DNA of 64,000 nt from Stromatinia cepivora (Eukaryota; Ascomycota; Leotiomycetes; Helotiales; Sclerotiniaceae), in NCBI GenBank assembly GCA_014898415.1, contig RCTD01000033.1:434001-498000 (forward strand), read 5' to 3'. Below the pieces are notes generated by a model. That model saw only the letters and a program-made list of their open reading frames with translations, made no database searches and had not been told where the DNA came from. Each line of letters starts with the position of its first letter. The first letter of the stretch is position 1. This document shows positions 45,358 through 57,720 of this stretch, piece after piece. The translations under genes and the position numbers were made by a program.

Positions 45358-46365
45358 ATGGCAGTCTTAACAACAACCATGAATATCAACTCCACCCCGA
45401 ACTCAGTTATCTCTTTTCCACTATCTCTCCCACAGTCTCCTGCATCAGGAGGACATACCACCTTCCACAAATTCCTCTCTCTCCCTCCCCATATCCGCTA
45501 CACAATCTGGCGTCAGGCTTTCCTCGAAACTCAACCTCCTCGTCTCATCGAAGTTTGTGCTCACGTTGAAGAGAACCTATTCTGGGATATAGATTGCGAG
45601 AACATAATTTTTCCTAGGCCAACAGGATCTGCGGTCGTCAGATGGATAGAACTTAACCCGCGAGGTCGATCTACGATCGAGATCGTATCATATGAGAGTA
45701 GGAACGCCGTGGAAGGAATGTGGGATTTCTGTTTCAATGATACGCACAAGGAGAGTCTTGGCATGATCGAAGTTTTTAACGGTGACAATGGGATCGAGGA
45801 TGCGAGATATGTGGAAAGAAAGGTTGTTGAGGAGACATTGGGTTCCAGTTTCAAGAGAGGAATTAAGTTCTTAAAGGATCAGGATACAATTTACTTGAAA
45901 ACGAAGGACTCTGGAACTATGAGAGCATTTCTGGATTTGCGAGCTAGTATGGTTAATTTGTCGAGTGTGAGGAAAGTGGCAATTGATATGCTTTGGGATG
46001 GTCATTATCTGTTGGAGAAACAGTTGTTTGGGGGTTGGGATAGGGAGGAGAAGGAAGCAGCTTCGAAAGGAGGAGATGACATAAGTGAGATAAGATATCT
46101 CAGAGAGGAACCAATGTTGAAGGGATTGGAGGAGCTGACGATGGTCATGCAAAATACTCTACTACGAAGCAAATCGTTCTCAGAGATTCAGAGCTTATCG
46201 TCTCAACTGGAGGCGAAATTGACCCTTCAAAAACAAATGGTTACAATGGATAATGTCTCCGATGAGAGATTGATGAAAAGCATGCATGCGGCCGTGGAGC
46301 ACTTGGAGAAATATGAGATGATGAGGAGTGGAAATGTGAAGGTTGAATTGGTCAGGGAAGGCTAG
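45358..46365 (+). CDS. 2EXR domain protein
   Basis: An intronless 335-residue protein. Residues about 36-135 match the 2EXR family: FHKFLSLPPHIRYTIWRQAF, then PPRLIEV, and a central block ending with ESRNAVEGMWDF. This family is strongly expanded in Pezizomycotina and has no established biochemical function; it resembles an F-box in its first helix. The C-terminal half is charged and helix-rich. Met8 (MNINSTPN) is an alternative start. It has no visible operon-like partner. Confidence 0.85.
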   Translation: MAVLTTTMNINSTPNSVISFPLSLPQSPASGGHTTFHKFLSLPPHIRYTIWRQAFLETQPPRLIEVCAHVEENLFWDIDCENIIFPRPTGSAVVRWIELNPRGRSTIEIVSYESRNAVEGMWDFCFNDTHKESLGMIEVFNGDNGIEDARYVERKVVEETLGSSFKRGIKFLKDQDTIYLKTKDSGTMRAFLDLRASMVNLSSVRKVAIDMLWDGHYLLEKQLFGGWDREEKEAASKGGDDISEIRYLREEPMLKGLEELTMVMQNTLLRSKSFSEIQSLSSQLEAKLTLQKQMVTMDNVSDERLMKSMHAAVEHLEKYEMMRSGNVKVELVREG

Positions 46366-46880
46366 TTAGCGGCTCATTGAAAAATTGTTTGTGAATATAT
46401 GGAAAGGCAGGTCAAAATACCATGAGACGCCTTTGGCTTTTGAGGGAATTGTATCCATCGTTTGAGACTATTATTGTACGACAGCGTATTCATTGAAGAA
46501 AAATAAATACAGCAAGTATCTGACATCTTTGAAGAAAGAGTGACTCTAATAGCAGTTGCCATTCAGGCCTACACTCTGCTCAAATAGATGCACCCACTTC
46601 AATATGTGATTGGAGAGTAACGGATGAAGAATGAGATTCCCATTAGGGAATTTGGCTCAAATCCAGCTAATGAAATCACTTCTTACACTGAGCCATGAAT
46701 GTATCATCCTCAACTAATAAAGGATCATCAAATATCTATATTCTTTTATAGTAATCATTTAATCAATTCTAAATCTTGAAAAACTAGTCTCCTGTGAAAT
46801 GTTTTAACTTCGACGGAACCCTCGAATTTCTCGCCCCGCCTGGAATTCCAGTCCCACCCCGAAACAGAAAAAGTCCGAAA
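46366..46880. other. Intergenic region
   Basis: 3' side of the 2EXR gene. No feature seen beyond short frames. Confidence 0.4.
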
Positions 46881-47466
46881 CTACCCAGCTCGGAGCGCAC
46901 ATCTCCAGTTAACAGTCCGCATCAATGTATTTCTCCGACCCCGTGGTGGATATACCTGTTCCATCGGAATGTGTTTTTTCAAATCTTTCCGACTGATGGA
47001 ATCTAGAAACTCTGAAATATTAGATCCATTAAAATTGTGACCCGCACCTTCCTTGTTGGGTTTCAGTATTAGACGCGCTGCTAATACCTCGTCCTGGAAG
47101 ATTGCTTGCACAAGACTACTACCTATGCTGTAAGTCGGTATGGACGTCTTCCTGATGGAGGCTGCTTCTTCTGCTGTTGACCATTTTCTCAAACAGTCAG
47201 CCGATGTACTTAGTGCTTGCCGAACCTTCTTGAAAATTGCTAAATGTTCTAGTGTAGAGAAACACTTAATCATATGAGACATTCATAAGCTCTGAAGTGC
47301 TTCCTTTCCAAAATTGATATTCTTTGAGAGCTATCGTATCGATATTCAGAGGCTTCAAAACCATCTCAAAAGTTAACGACGCGACTTCAAATATTCCCTC
47401 GTTAATTGGATGGTCGTAAATAAGTTCACGTGTTTGAGACCGAATTAAGGGGGGAAAGCTGGGCAA
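46881..47466 (-). pseudogene. Possible decayed 2EXR-like fragment
   Basis: A minus-strand stretch encodes FPPLIRSQTRELIYDHPI, similar in pattern to the start of 2EXR or F-box-like proteins, followed by ALKEYQFWKGSTSEL; a different frame then carries on as SHMIKCFSTLEHLAIFKKVRQ and SIGSSLVQAIFQDEVLAARL. The frame change near 47270-47285 has no good splice pair. It may be a broken relative of the 2EXR gene 0.5 kb away. Weakly supported. Confidence 0.3.
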
Positions 47467-48348
47467 AAGTTGGTATTAAATAAGATGGGGATGTGAGCGC
47501 ATAATCGATAGGACGCTCGTCTGCTGTGTTTAAATTATACGATTGGACAATTATCAATATTCATAACCTTTTGTTCGGAAATCATGCTACTAGCTCGTGA
47601 GATCTTTGAGCAGCTGCGAGATCGTTAGGTATATGGCGTTTTGTTTTCGGAAAGCTGGTTGATAAGCTGGCTTGGAGGAGAAGTGAAGGTACTGATGCAT
47701 ATGAGAGACGATGTTAGAATGAATTCCATTTGCACATACGATGGTATTGAAATTGATTTGTTTTGACTCTAACGGCGATGATCCAGCCGCATTATCTGAA
47801 AAATGATCCAAGATATCGATCTCGGGAGATGGATGCATAGAGTTTGTTCTAGATTGACTGCAGCGATTCGGGAGGGGTATAGGTCACATGATATCGATGT
47901 AGACTTTCAGACCGATGCGACATGCCATGGACATATCTTCTTCCTGTCGTTTTGTATTGCCTAGTATTTTTCTCTCCTCATAATTTGAGGCAACTACCTA
48001 GTGTGTCCATAGATGGACGTGATGTCATAACTGGTAGTCCTCTACCAATGAATTGCTCAGAATGAATTGCATGCGCCACATCATCGTCAGCCACAAAGAG
48101 CCCACCAAAAATATCATTCTTTCATAATACCACTTCGCTACATCATAAAAATATTGGAATTATTGATCAAATTTTGGTTGAATATCTAACAATCTAGTGA
48201 GGGTTCAGGATTCATCCCATTTTCAATAAACCTTAAGATTCCATAGAGCTTTTACGACAAGTTCTTGTTGTCCGCCATCATCAACACAGCAAACAAGTTT
48301 AGGTACACTGCCTCTCAAGTAGCTTATGCTGGTTGTGCTGCTATAATC
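47467..48348. other. Intergenic region
   Basis: Upstream region of the RTP1/TANGO6 gene. A minus-strand frame at 47590-47838 has no recognised domain. No repeats seen. Confidence 0.4.
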
Positions 48349-51191
48349 ATGTCAGAAAAACGAAATAACAGAAATGTGCAACCACCTTTGGTTGATAAAA
48401 TTCTCCAGGTCGGAAAGGCAGCTTTTGATCCAGATATTCCGGAAATCGCGAGATCTCAATCGCGACATGAGTTTGATCGTTTGATTGAAAGGTACACTTT
48501 CTCCCATAGATTTCGCCGGAAGCTCTAATTATTCATAGTACTTCGACCATAAAGCTTATGCCCGTTTTGAATCTTCTCGTCCAACCAGATCGAGTACACC
48601 CCTGGTTACGAGGACCTTTGATCCAAGCCTTAGCCCGTCTTCCTCTCAGACGGCGTGGTGTACAAGATACAATTGAGTTTGTCTTCTCAGTACACCCGAG
48701 CAATGCAAGTATGAAGGCATCAGATACTGTGGGTAGTCGCGCAGTAAACATTTCTCATGAAGCCATGAGCTCCGCATCAAGACTTTTGTCCTCACCTCCA
48801 CATGGCATGTCAGCAGAGGAATGGTTCGGTGGTATTGCCCCTCAATTATTTGACCTCCTTGACGGGAAGGGTGAGAAGGAAATGGATAAAGCGGCTTCTT
48901 ACATCATTGGTTTTGGAATTTTGGGTCGCAAGCTTTATGGTGCTCCAGGTAGGGATAATACCTTTTTTAGTCGTCTTGGGCATATGCTGAATGGTTTAGG
49001 TGCACCCGGATGGAAAGCTTTGGTTGAGCCAATTATTGGGATGATAGATCCAGCCCTCACATCTCAATCAACAAAACGGAAGTTACGAGTTGAAGAGATA
49101 GTAGTACTTGGAATGCCAGAAGTTCTTGTTGCCGCGGAGGATCTCGAGAAGAGTTTACTAAGATTACTTACTCTGGTAACATCACATCCACATCCATCAC
49201 TGACGAAACGACTTCTCAATCCAATTCTCTTACCACTGTGGGCATTACAATGCGTCAAAATAGAAAATAGTACCGAAGGGCCTCGTGCTTGTGCAGAAAA
49301 GCTGTTGAAGATACTACTGCAGCTTTCGTCATCAACCGTATCAAACACGACCGAAGGCCCGCTTTTTAAGATCCTACATAATATCTTGTTTCAGGGCAGA
49401 TCGGAACCTGGTAAAGCGAACTGGATGTATCATTCAACGAAGGATGGCAGGGGCATTCAGATTGAGAAACCATCGAATCACATCAACTCTAATCAACATC
49501 TTGACATTGGACAAATCAATACAGCCGTAGAAATATTTGTTGCACTTTTGAATGGGATTCCTGAAATTGATTCTCAAGTATCTCAAATCTTTTTGAAGTT
49601 GTGCCAGAAATGGCTCTCACAAGCTAAGAGTCGGCCGACCCCATCTATTATGATTCATGCTTCATTAACAAGTGATGAGGATGATGCCAAGACAAAGCTC
49701 ATTGAGGCGAAAGTTTTACAAGAAATGATAAATACTCTGCCAGAGAAACTCGTTCAAGATTCAAAACAGTTAGTGGAACTGATTGACGGAGTACTGGGCG
49801 ACTCAGTCACCGAAAATGGAGATTCCGAAGATCAAGAAAACATTGTCGCCATTGCTTTGAGTCTTTTGAATATTATTCTCACATCACCAAACTTTAAGCC
49901 AACCCCTGCTATAGAACCCTTCCTTGAAAGAATCGAATCTTCTCTTCGAATTTATGGGCGCGAAACACACACGGAAACAACACAAACCGCACAAAATCTT
50001 CTCATCATTCTACAGTTTCGCCATGCACTTCATGAGTCAAGCGCGACACTTTCCGAAAATGTCCCTAGTCGGGCGATAGAAGATCGAAAGACTTATAATC
50101 TTGCCATGTCATATCTAACCTCTGTTGAATCCCCTCCACCAGTCAGAGTTCAAGGGATTGAACTTATTCAAACCTTGATTAGCGCCCGTAGTTCAATCCT
50201 GGACATACCCGCGCTTCTCGTTTTATTCTCCTCCCTCCTTCAGGATTCTGATGAATATGTTTATCTTCGCGCTATTAGGTGCTTCATCGACCTTTCGAAA
50301 GTTCATCCTAGGGCCGTACTCAAAGATATCATTGAGCGTTATGTGGACGGGAATGAGGATTATGATCTTGATGCACGTTTGAGACTTGGGGAAGCCTTAC
50401 TTCAAGTAATTCAATCTTCACCGATGAACTTTACGGGTGCTGTCGCACAAACCGTTAGTGAAGGTCTGCTTTCTGTTGCAGGTCGAAGAGGATATCGACC
50501 GAAAACCAATGCGGAACAAATGAAACGTGAAAATCTACAGAAAAAGAAGACAGCTGAAGCAGAAGAGGCATGGGATGGTCCGGTGCCACAATTGGACGAG
50601 GTTCTTGAGCCGGATGCTTCTCATCCAGAATATGAATCAATTTCCCGAATAATTTCAGGTTGGGAAAGTAAACGCGGAACGGAAGATATACGGATTCGCT
50701 CATCTGCCTTGGCCATTCTAGGTGAGGCCATAGAATGTAACGTAACGGGCATTGGATCTAAGCCGATATCCACGTCTATTGATCTCAGTATTCATATCCT
50801 CACATTAGAACCGGAGGTTGAGAAGGGCATCCTTCGTCGATCTGCTATTCTTCTCGTCATGAGTTTTGTACGCTCTTTAGACAAGGCAAGATCCGAAGGT
50901 AGACAGTTAGGATTTGGATTCGTGGGTCAAAGCCTAGATGATATAACGAGAATATTAAAATATGTTCAAGATACGGATAATGATGGTTTAGTCAGGCAGC
51001 ATGCAAAGGATGTTGTTGAAGGGATAGAATCGTGGCAAATGAATTCTTTGATCCCGATTGGGAATCAGGAGGGGGGCGATAGTATCGAGCATTCGGGTGT
51101 CAGTGGGATTAGGAACTTGGCCGGTTTGAACATTACACCTGCCGATAGGAATGTAAATGTGACGAGACCGAGGATCGAAGAAATCGAGTAG
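48349..51191 (+). CDS. RTP1: RTP1/TANGO6-type RNA polymerase II assembly factor
   Basis: Exon 1 is 48349-48491 and exon 2 is 48539-51191, with a 47-nt intron; the protein has 931 residues. It is almost wholly helical (ARM/HEAT-like). Two family domains are visible: RTP1_C1 near residues 583-680 (VRVQGIELIQTLISARSS ... DSDEYVYLRAIRCFIDL) and RTP1_C2 near residues 767-805 (RSSALAILGEAIE ... RRSAILLVMSFVRSL). In yeast Rtp1 helps assemble RNA polymerase II in the cytosol and its import into the nucleus; animal TANGO6 is linked to Golgi organisation. The start ATG (MSEKRNNRN) is the first in its frame. Conserved housekeeping gene. Confidence 0.9.
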
Positions 51192-52906
51192 GGTGGGATG
51201 GATAAATTGTTGTTTTCCACGGCACACTTGGTTGCCTTGTATACCTTATTTGTTGAGGCGGCGGTATTTCGTAAAATTCCATTGTTGAAATCTCGAGCGG
51301 ACCATCCTTCGGCCCCTCACACTCATCAATCTTTTTTTACGCGTCACAAATCTCGTTATCTCGTCAATAAAGTGGATTTGATCAACATAATTCTTATAAC
51401 ATACTCGTACGGAGTACAGCCAGAAAGTATGCAACTCCGAAGCTCTATGCACGTACCACAAGATGGTAAAGTACAAGAGGAATGAATCACCTGGTTTGTC
51501 TAACGTCCGGGTTTCATACTTTCTGGTAGCACGAGTAGAAATTTGAAAGGGCCCGAAACGACTCTTCAGTACCCGCGGACGCAGACTCCATAGTGAATTA
51601 TCTGTCGGCCGAAGCATGTGTGCAAGCTTGCTGGCATTTGACTTGCTGGTGATGTACCGATATGTCACATGTAAATCTCATTCCTCGGTCTTTTCGTAAG
51701 TTATCAAAATGCGCGTCTTTCTTTGATGTATTGTTCGCTGCAAGCGATTCGAAGTGTTTAAAGCAACAACCCAGCCCTGCCAAGAAAGTGGTTCCGGTGC
51801 CGTTGATTAGCCGATATATCCGGAGATTTACCCCAATTCAAAATAGTGGCTGTGGGGAACAGCCCCACCCGGCCCTCAAAGCTGCCATTACCCCATCCCT
51901 CATAGAACCTAAAGAAGAAAGTGGATTCGCATCTTAATCCTCATCTTGTATGTTGCTCCGAGATCTTCAATTTCATTTGCAGGTTTAGGGATGCTATACC
52001 CCGCGAAGAGGCCACGTGGTGTTTGGTGTTTGTTGTTTGTTGTTTTCCCTTTTACCTGCATTACCTGCAGAACTTACTTTGATAGTGTCTCCCCCAGATT
52101 TCTCCACACGCCGTCGCTGCACGACAAACTCAGTTGGATGTCAAGGTACTTGGGTGTTTCGGGATCTAGGGAAGACAGGAATCTAAATCACTGGCATGAT
52201 TCATGTACCTGAACCGGATGATACTGCCGTGTTTTCATAAATTCAGTTGGTCACCAGCTCTCACCCAATACCGCCTTTTTATTCTTTAATTGATCGTCTT
52301 CATAATGCACTCATAAGGTTACACCGAACTAATTTTACCCCCATCCTTCACATAGGATCCATTAGCGCGAGCTATGGTCATGAGAACATCCTCCCTCAAC
52401 GAATTTAAACACCTTGCTGCTGCCACCTCAATTAGCCTCCACGGCTAATTAATAAATGTGCCATCAAATCCTTCATCTTGCGTGCCCCGAGTGCTTTTAT
52501 TGCAGAGTTACTCCTAATGTGACATTCCTTGCTGACTGCCGATCGTGCTCGGAGATGGTTCCTGATTGACACTGATACGGTTCATGCCGAACCAGTCAGA
52601 ACGAACACTTGGAGCTCGAAGAAAGTGATGCGATAAAAATTTACCAGTAGTTTCCTCGGCGTTTCCCCGCGGTTACAGGCCCACCGTTAGAAGGGAAGGA
52701 AGAGAAGGAAAATAAACTCGGAAATAAGATTCACTGGGACCAAATGATCCCAATCCAAGCGGGTATAAAGAGTGAATGATACCTCCATCATGTCTTCCTT
52801 CTTCAGCCCAGCTTGTGTTCTTTCGCTCTCCTTTCTGTCAATCTCATGCTTCCGTTTGTAGACAATTAATAGTCTTTCATCCCCCTAGACGCACTTTGAG
52901 TTCACC
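51192..52906. other. 1.7-kb intergenic region, cutinase promoter side
   Basis: Only short frames without family features. The last 300 bp hold the cutinase promoter. Confidence 0.4.
52764..52769 (+). promoter_or_regulatory. TATA box of the cutinase gene
   Basis: TATAAA lies 138 bp before the cutinase start codon and is followed at about 30-100 bp by CT-rich sequence (TCTTCCTTCTTCAG, CTTTCGCTCTCC), the usual arrangement of a strongly inducible fungal promoter with a 5' UTR. Confidence 0.5.
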
Positions 52907-53860
52907 ATGAAGCTCAATTTCCTCCTAACTATTCTTTCTGCCAGCCTCGTTGTAGCTGCGCCCATTTCCACCGGACCTGTCGACCACAATGAGAAGAGAA
53001 ACACTCCCCTCAACACTATACTCACCATAATCCTGAATCATCTTCCAGCTGTTAATGGTGCCATCGGGGCTGTTGAAAGTGTTATTACTGGCTTCCAGGA
53101 GCTCATCTCAAATCTCACTGGAATCAGCGACACTTACAATGAGTTAGGCGGTGCCTGTACTGACTACACGGTTATTTTCGCCCGCGGAACAGATGATCCA
53201 GGCAACACAGGCGTTATAACTGGTCCACCTTTCTTCATGGCTTTGCAATCTCTTGTAGGGCCTTCTAAGGTCACCATTCAGGGTGTGAATAACTATGCTG
53301 CGAGCGTAGCAACCTTTCTTGCGGGTGGTGATCCTGTTGGAAGTGCTTCCATGTATGTGACCCCATTCCATACCTAGGAAAACACATGTTATAAGAAATT
53401 TCGATATCAAAAGAATCAGTGACTTGCAAAAAAGATCTCGTCTTCAAATATCTGACATTGATACAGGGCATCTGAAATCCAAGCCGCGCACGCAGCATGC
53501 CCGAATACACATCTCGTCGCATCTGGTTACTCACAGGGAGGACAAGTCGTGCACAACGCACTTGCCTTACTTCCTGCAGCAACCGCAAAATGGATCAGCT
53601 CTGTCGTGATTTTTGGTGATCCATGTATGTGAATTTCTCAATATCCCTATCTCTCGATATGAGATGCGGAAAAGTTACTAATAGGTCGCCGAACAGATGA
53701 TGGGCAAGCAATCCCGAACGTGGCTGCTTCAAAAATCGACACCATATGTCACACAGGTGATAATATCTGCGACGCTGGAGATATAATACTACCAGCTCAC
53801 CTTACCTACGGAGAAAATGCCCGTGCTGCAGCTGCATTTGTGGTTGCTGCCGCTAAATAA
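52907..53860 (+). CDS. Cutinase family serine hydrolase
   Basis: Three exons (52907-53352, 53467-53624, 53685-53860) encode 259 residues. Signal peptide residues 1-18 (MKLNFLLTILSASLVVAA) are followed by a propeptide-like region with a dibasic EKR. The catalytic serine is in GYSQGGQVVHN, the Asp in the CHTGDNICDAGD segment and the His in PAHLTYG, the order of cutinases. A cysteine in GGACTDYTVIF pairs with that of HAACPN in the family, and the two cysteines around the Asp pair with each other. It hydrolyses ester bonds of plant cutin or related esters outside the cell. A TATA box lies upstream. Intron 1 (114 nt) precedes the serine exon. Identification is firm; substrate range is not. Confidence 0.92.
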
Positions 53861-53892
53861 ATTGCGGCGTGGTTCAAATCACACAGTTTTGA

Positions 53893-53933
53893 CGGCATTT
53901 GATGATGATGATGATAACGACGATGATGATGGA
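53893..53933. repeat. GAT trinucleotide microsatellite
   Basis: GATGATGATGATGATAACGA and further GATGATGAT units just downstream of the cutinase stop codon. Confidence 0.8.
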
Positions 53934-54239
53934 ATACCCCAAGTACGGAGATTTGAGAGATGCGGAATCCTGGAAGGACTTTGAAATGATGCTAATTGAT
54001 GCACTACTGAAGGTTTGAATGCGGATTGGAGAGGCTGAAGATGTCGACAAGTGCTTTTGTTGGATAATTTGGCGATGGCATTCTTTGGGTTCGCTAGCCT
54101 GGAGTTTCTCGTCACGTCCTTAGCCGCGCAGAATTATAAAATTTTCAGACCAACTGTTTGACCTCAAGACTAGCCTAACCTTGGAATCCCGTGAGAGCCA
54201 GAACCTATTAGTCTAACGGGTGCCTAACTCTCAAAACAT

Positions 54240-54880
54240 CGATCATATGATTTTTAATATCTCCGCCAAAAAAGTCTAATCAACCAACTCCTAAATCATA
54301 TATTTTAAATCCACTTTTTACTCATTTTTGTATATATATTAACTTCGTTCAACTATATTACATTATAATTATTAATTGAAAATTATATTATAAATAAATA
54401 TATTATTTATTTACATTTTGTACTTTTTACTTTTATAAAATTCCAATTAATATTGATTTAATTATTATATTTATAAATCAGATTTTCAATTTGAAAAGAT
54501 AAATTTTATATATTGAATTACAAAATAATTTTGAAATGAAATCAAAAAAATTAAATTTTTATTTTGTTTTAAATCGAATAATGATGAAATTTGAATATTA
54601 TATAATTTATATTTTATATAAACTTCAATATTATTTACAATTTGTTAAAATGAAAATTAGAAAATATCAAAATTGAAGATGAAAAAGAATAGAAAAATCA
54701 ATTCTGTATTATAACTAATTGAAGGTTTAAAAGGATTAGAAAATAAATCAAATAATAGATCTATACCTTTTCGATTAATAGATTCTATATTATATAACAA
54801 ATTATCTATAAATACAATGATTGAAAATTTATCATATAAAATATATTTTGGTAAAGATTTGATACATATTATTTAAAAGA
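54240..54880. other. AT-rich island
   Basis: About 640 bp consisting almost wholly of A and T, with no open frame of any length, sharply different from its neighbours. In ascomycetes such blocks often result from RIP mutation of repeats. No transposon ends were identified. Confidence 0.7.
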
Positions 54881-55375
54881 TAGTCGACTAGACCCTCTAG
54901 AAGAGTTTGCTTAAAATATCCAATCAAAAAGCATAAAAACTCTGGAAGAAGATCGATGTGAAAACTAGACTAAGAACCTATATGTTGCTCTGTGCATCAG
55001 CTGAAATACATATGAGTTCCTAACTTAACTGTTCAGTGCGTGAACATAGGAAGAAATTTATGCATAGAGTATGGCTTTACCTATCAGACTCACTGCATAG
55101 AAAACTTGATTTGTACATATTTATTGGATTATGGCAGCAGAAAGTATACAAAAAATGTAAAATGTTGCTAGGCCCTGAATCCAATGTGGTACAACTGTCA
55201 GATCAAAAATGGAAAATTTAAGTGTACAATTTTATTTACACGCAAGAGCATAAAGTGAAGCAAAAATGGGAGGATCATCATCTGTACATTATTAAGGTAT
55301 CTTGCGAATCTTGATATCTCACATAAAAAAGCAACTTCCTGCGAGTCATATCCAATGCATCATCTCATCCCATCT

Positions 55376-57010
55376 TTACAATGCAACTATGAAAGCTGCA
55401 ATCATAGCTACCCAAACCAAACTCCGTCCAATTACCGTCGTCTTTGTAGCACCACTCTTACTCAATCCAAATGGCAGTCCTTGCTCACTGAATGTGAGGT
55501 TTTGGGGAATTGTAGAATTATAGCATTGTCCATTGACAATATCAAGATTCGTAAGATCATCTGGTACCAAGAAGAACATGTATTGTGACTGATTCAAATT
55601 CTTAAAGCCCGATGTCTGGTATGGAAATTTGTCTCCACTGTCGGTGGCAGATGTGTTGCGTAGGAAGATACATTGGACTTGCCCAGGAAAATCCGTTACC
55701 ATCTCCGGGTAATCTTTCATGACATCTGAATTGGAAGTGTCGGCTATCAAAATAAACTTGCGATTCGGGTAGGTCTCGAAGATCTTGGTAAGTAAATACT
55801 TTCGAATCGAGAGGGTTGCAGATACATCTGAGAAATTGAGGGGTCGGGTATCGAAAGATCCTCCCGGGTAGGTATTATAGATGAATTGCATGTAGTTCCT
55901 CGTTACTTGCTCGGGGGTTGTGGTCAAATAATGGAAATGAAAGTTGGGAATACTGCGAGACCAGTTGGCGTAGATATCAGGCATGTTCATCCATGGTGTG
56001 AATGGCCTTGAGAAAGAGTTTAGGAGACCTTCCTTTGGTTCGTAAATCTTTGTAATACGAAGGATATCATCAATGTCTGAAATGATAGTAAGACCTGACT
56101 CGGGAACGAGGTACGATGTTGCGTTCCCGGTCAGGGTGCCATCTGTGTAAACATTCATTCTTTGGATATCCCTTGTGTCATTACCAGGAGCAAGGTATCC
56201 ACCCGATCCAGAAACGTTGGCGATTTGAATGAATTGATCGTAATCACCCTCAATAGTTGTTTGTCCCACAAGTGTAATGTTTTGTGCTCCCCCAGCTGGT
56301 GTCACCGCACCACCACCATCACTTTCTCCATCTCCGCCTTGAGACGCAGCAGGCTCTAAACTGAATGAGACGTTGACGTGTCCTTGTTGTACGACGAAAA
56401 TCTCGGCAGTGAGATTTCGGGCTTGGGATTGTTGAGGGGCGGGCAGATCTTCGATTGAGGTACCGACGAGGAAGACGTTTGCTAATTCGTTAAGCTTCGA
56501 TTCCGAGATGTTTGGTTGTTTGAAGACATTTCCGTGGACACGTAGGTTCCAGCCTTGATCAGTCCAATTCGCGTACCCTCTGTTTGATGATTAGTGAAAT
56601 GCCTCTTTTGTATCGTGATAAACAATGAAGTGCGAGAAAACTAGGTAAACTTACGGAATATTCAAAACCTGTGTAGGAGCAGCGGCCAAATCACTATCAC
56701 TAATCCCCAAACTACTTTGCACAGCACTTCCAGTTGGGAAGTCTTGGAAGAAATTGGGTACTCCGCTCGCAATATACGATGGATACGTTCCGATAACACT
56801 GGTAAGATAGCTTTCTAGACCCTTGATAGATGATATGGCTGAGCTAATTACCCCCCTTTCTTCGACGACTCTTGATGGTGTTCTATCGGTCAAGGAGGCT
56901 CGTGGAGTAATCATAGGATGAGGAATTGGTTGAGCTACTGGATGTGGTGCCGGAGCTGCCAAAGCCAGTGGAATAAGTGCAAGAAGCACTTGAGAGAGAG
57001 TTGTAATCAT
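55376..57010 (-). CDS. Secreted, probably GPI-anchored APP1-domain protein
   Basis: Exon 1 is 57010-56655 and exon 2 is 56579-55376 (76-nt intron); 519 residues. It begins with a signal peptide (MITTLSQVLLALIPLALA) and ends with a hydrophobic stretch (VIGRSLVWVAMIAAFIVAL) after a small-residue region, the pattern of a GPI attachment signal. In between are many N-glycosylation-type sites. The DUF2183 (APP1) core is intact in layout: SDIDDILRIT (D287-I-D289-D-I291), FHYLTTTPEQVTRNY, PGGSFDTR, and KFILIADTSNSDVMKDYPEM. In the catalytic DxDx(T/V) motif the fifth position is Ile. In the GDSxQxD motif the sequence reads ADTSNSD. So it may bind or act on lipid at the outer face of the membrane or wall, or be a non-catalytic derivative. 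Unlike the gene at 42898, it cannot act at cortical actin. Domain assignment is firm, function is not. Confidence 0.85.
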
Positions 57011-57164
57011 GATTGTCGATTGCGCGTCTCTCGTCTTGTTGGTGGACGATTCGGAAGATGGTTTGTGATACTCGCAGATATCGATAATTCAGTCATCCAC
57101 TACTGCAATGGAGAGAAGCTTCAAAGAGTAAAACGGATATTTACACAGTACGAAGGTACGCACC

Positions 57165-57300
57165 AAAAAAAAAAAGATGATATGAAAATGAAGATGAAGA
57201 TGATGAAGAAGAAGAAGAAGAAGAAGAAGAAGTGAAAGTAGAAGAAGTAAAAGAAGTGAAAGTAGAAGAAGTAAAAGAAGTAAAGAAGTAGACGTAGAAG
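57165..57300. repeat. GAA/GAAGT purine microsatellite
   Basis: Runs of AAGATGAAGATGAAGAAGAAGAA followed by GTAGAAGAAGTAAAAGAAGTG units, purine-rich on the plus strand, about 250 bp upstream of the secreted APP1-domain gene. Confidence 0.9.
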
Positions 57301-57667
57301 TAGAAAATATCTTCAAAGCAACATCAACCAAAATAACTACAACTAACACTAACACAACCCAAAAGTCGGTCGCATCTGCAGGATTTAAAGTGGAAAGGAT
57401 ACAAACCTTATCACCTCACCTCCCAGCAGTTCAGAACTTCATCATTCCAAGGCAACATTCAGAAAAATGGCACAAATTTGGTTTTGACCATGATCTAGAT
57501 ACTTTTTTGAAAGTCGACGTCATTATACATAAAAGACAGACGTGGATCATGGTGGGTGAAACATGAAGCTATTCAGGATTTAATTTTAATTTTAATTGGT
57601 TGTAGATGAGATAAATATGGAATGTGGCTTGATTGAATTATACATTGCTGGGGTTGATAGGGTTCAA

Positions 57668-57720
57668 AGGTTAAATATTACCCACTATGTACCCACCACG
57701 TACCCACTACATACCCACTG
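57668..57720. repeat. Tandem decamer repeat
   Basis: Four imperfect copies of TACCCACTAY-type decamers in a row: ACCCACTATG, TACCCACCACG, TACCCACTACA and TACCCACTG. Not coding. Confidence 0.8.

Larger units (their letters stand above)
53861..55375. other. Intergenic region with AT-rich island
   Basis: Between the cutinase gene and the convergent secreted APP1-domain gene. Includes a GAT microsatellite and the AT-rich block at 54240-54880. No gene supported. Confidence 0.5.

Noticed and set aside
57089..57355. Minus-strand leucine-rich frame suggesting a membrane protein
   Set aside because: It is produced by the GAA microsatellite read on the other strand.
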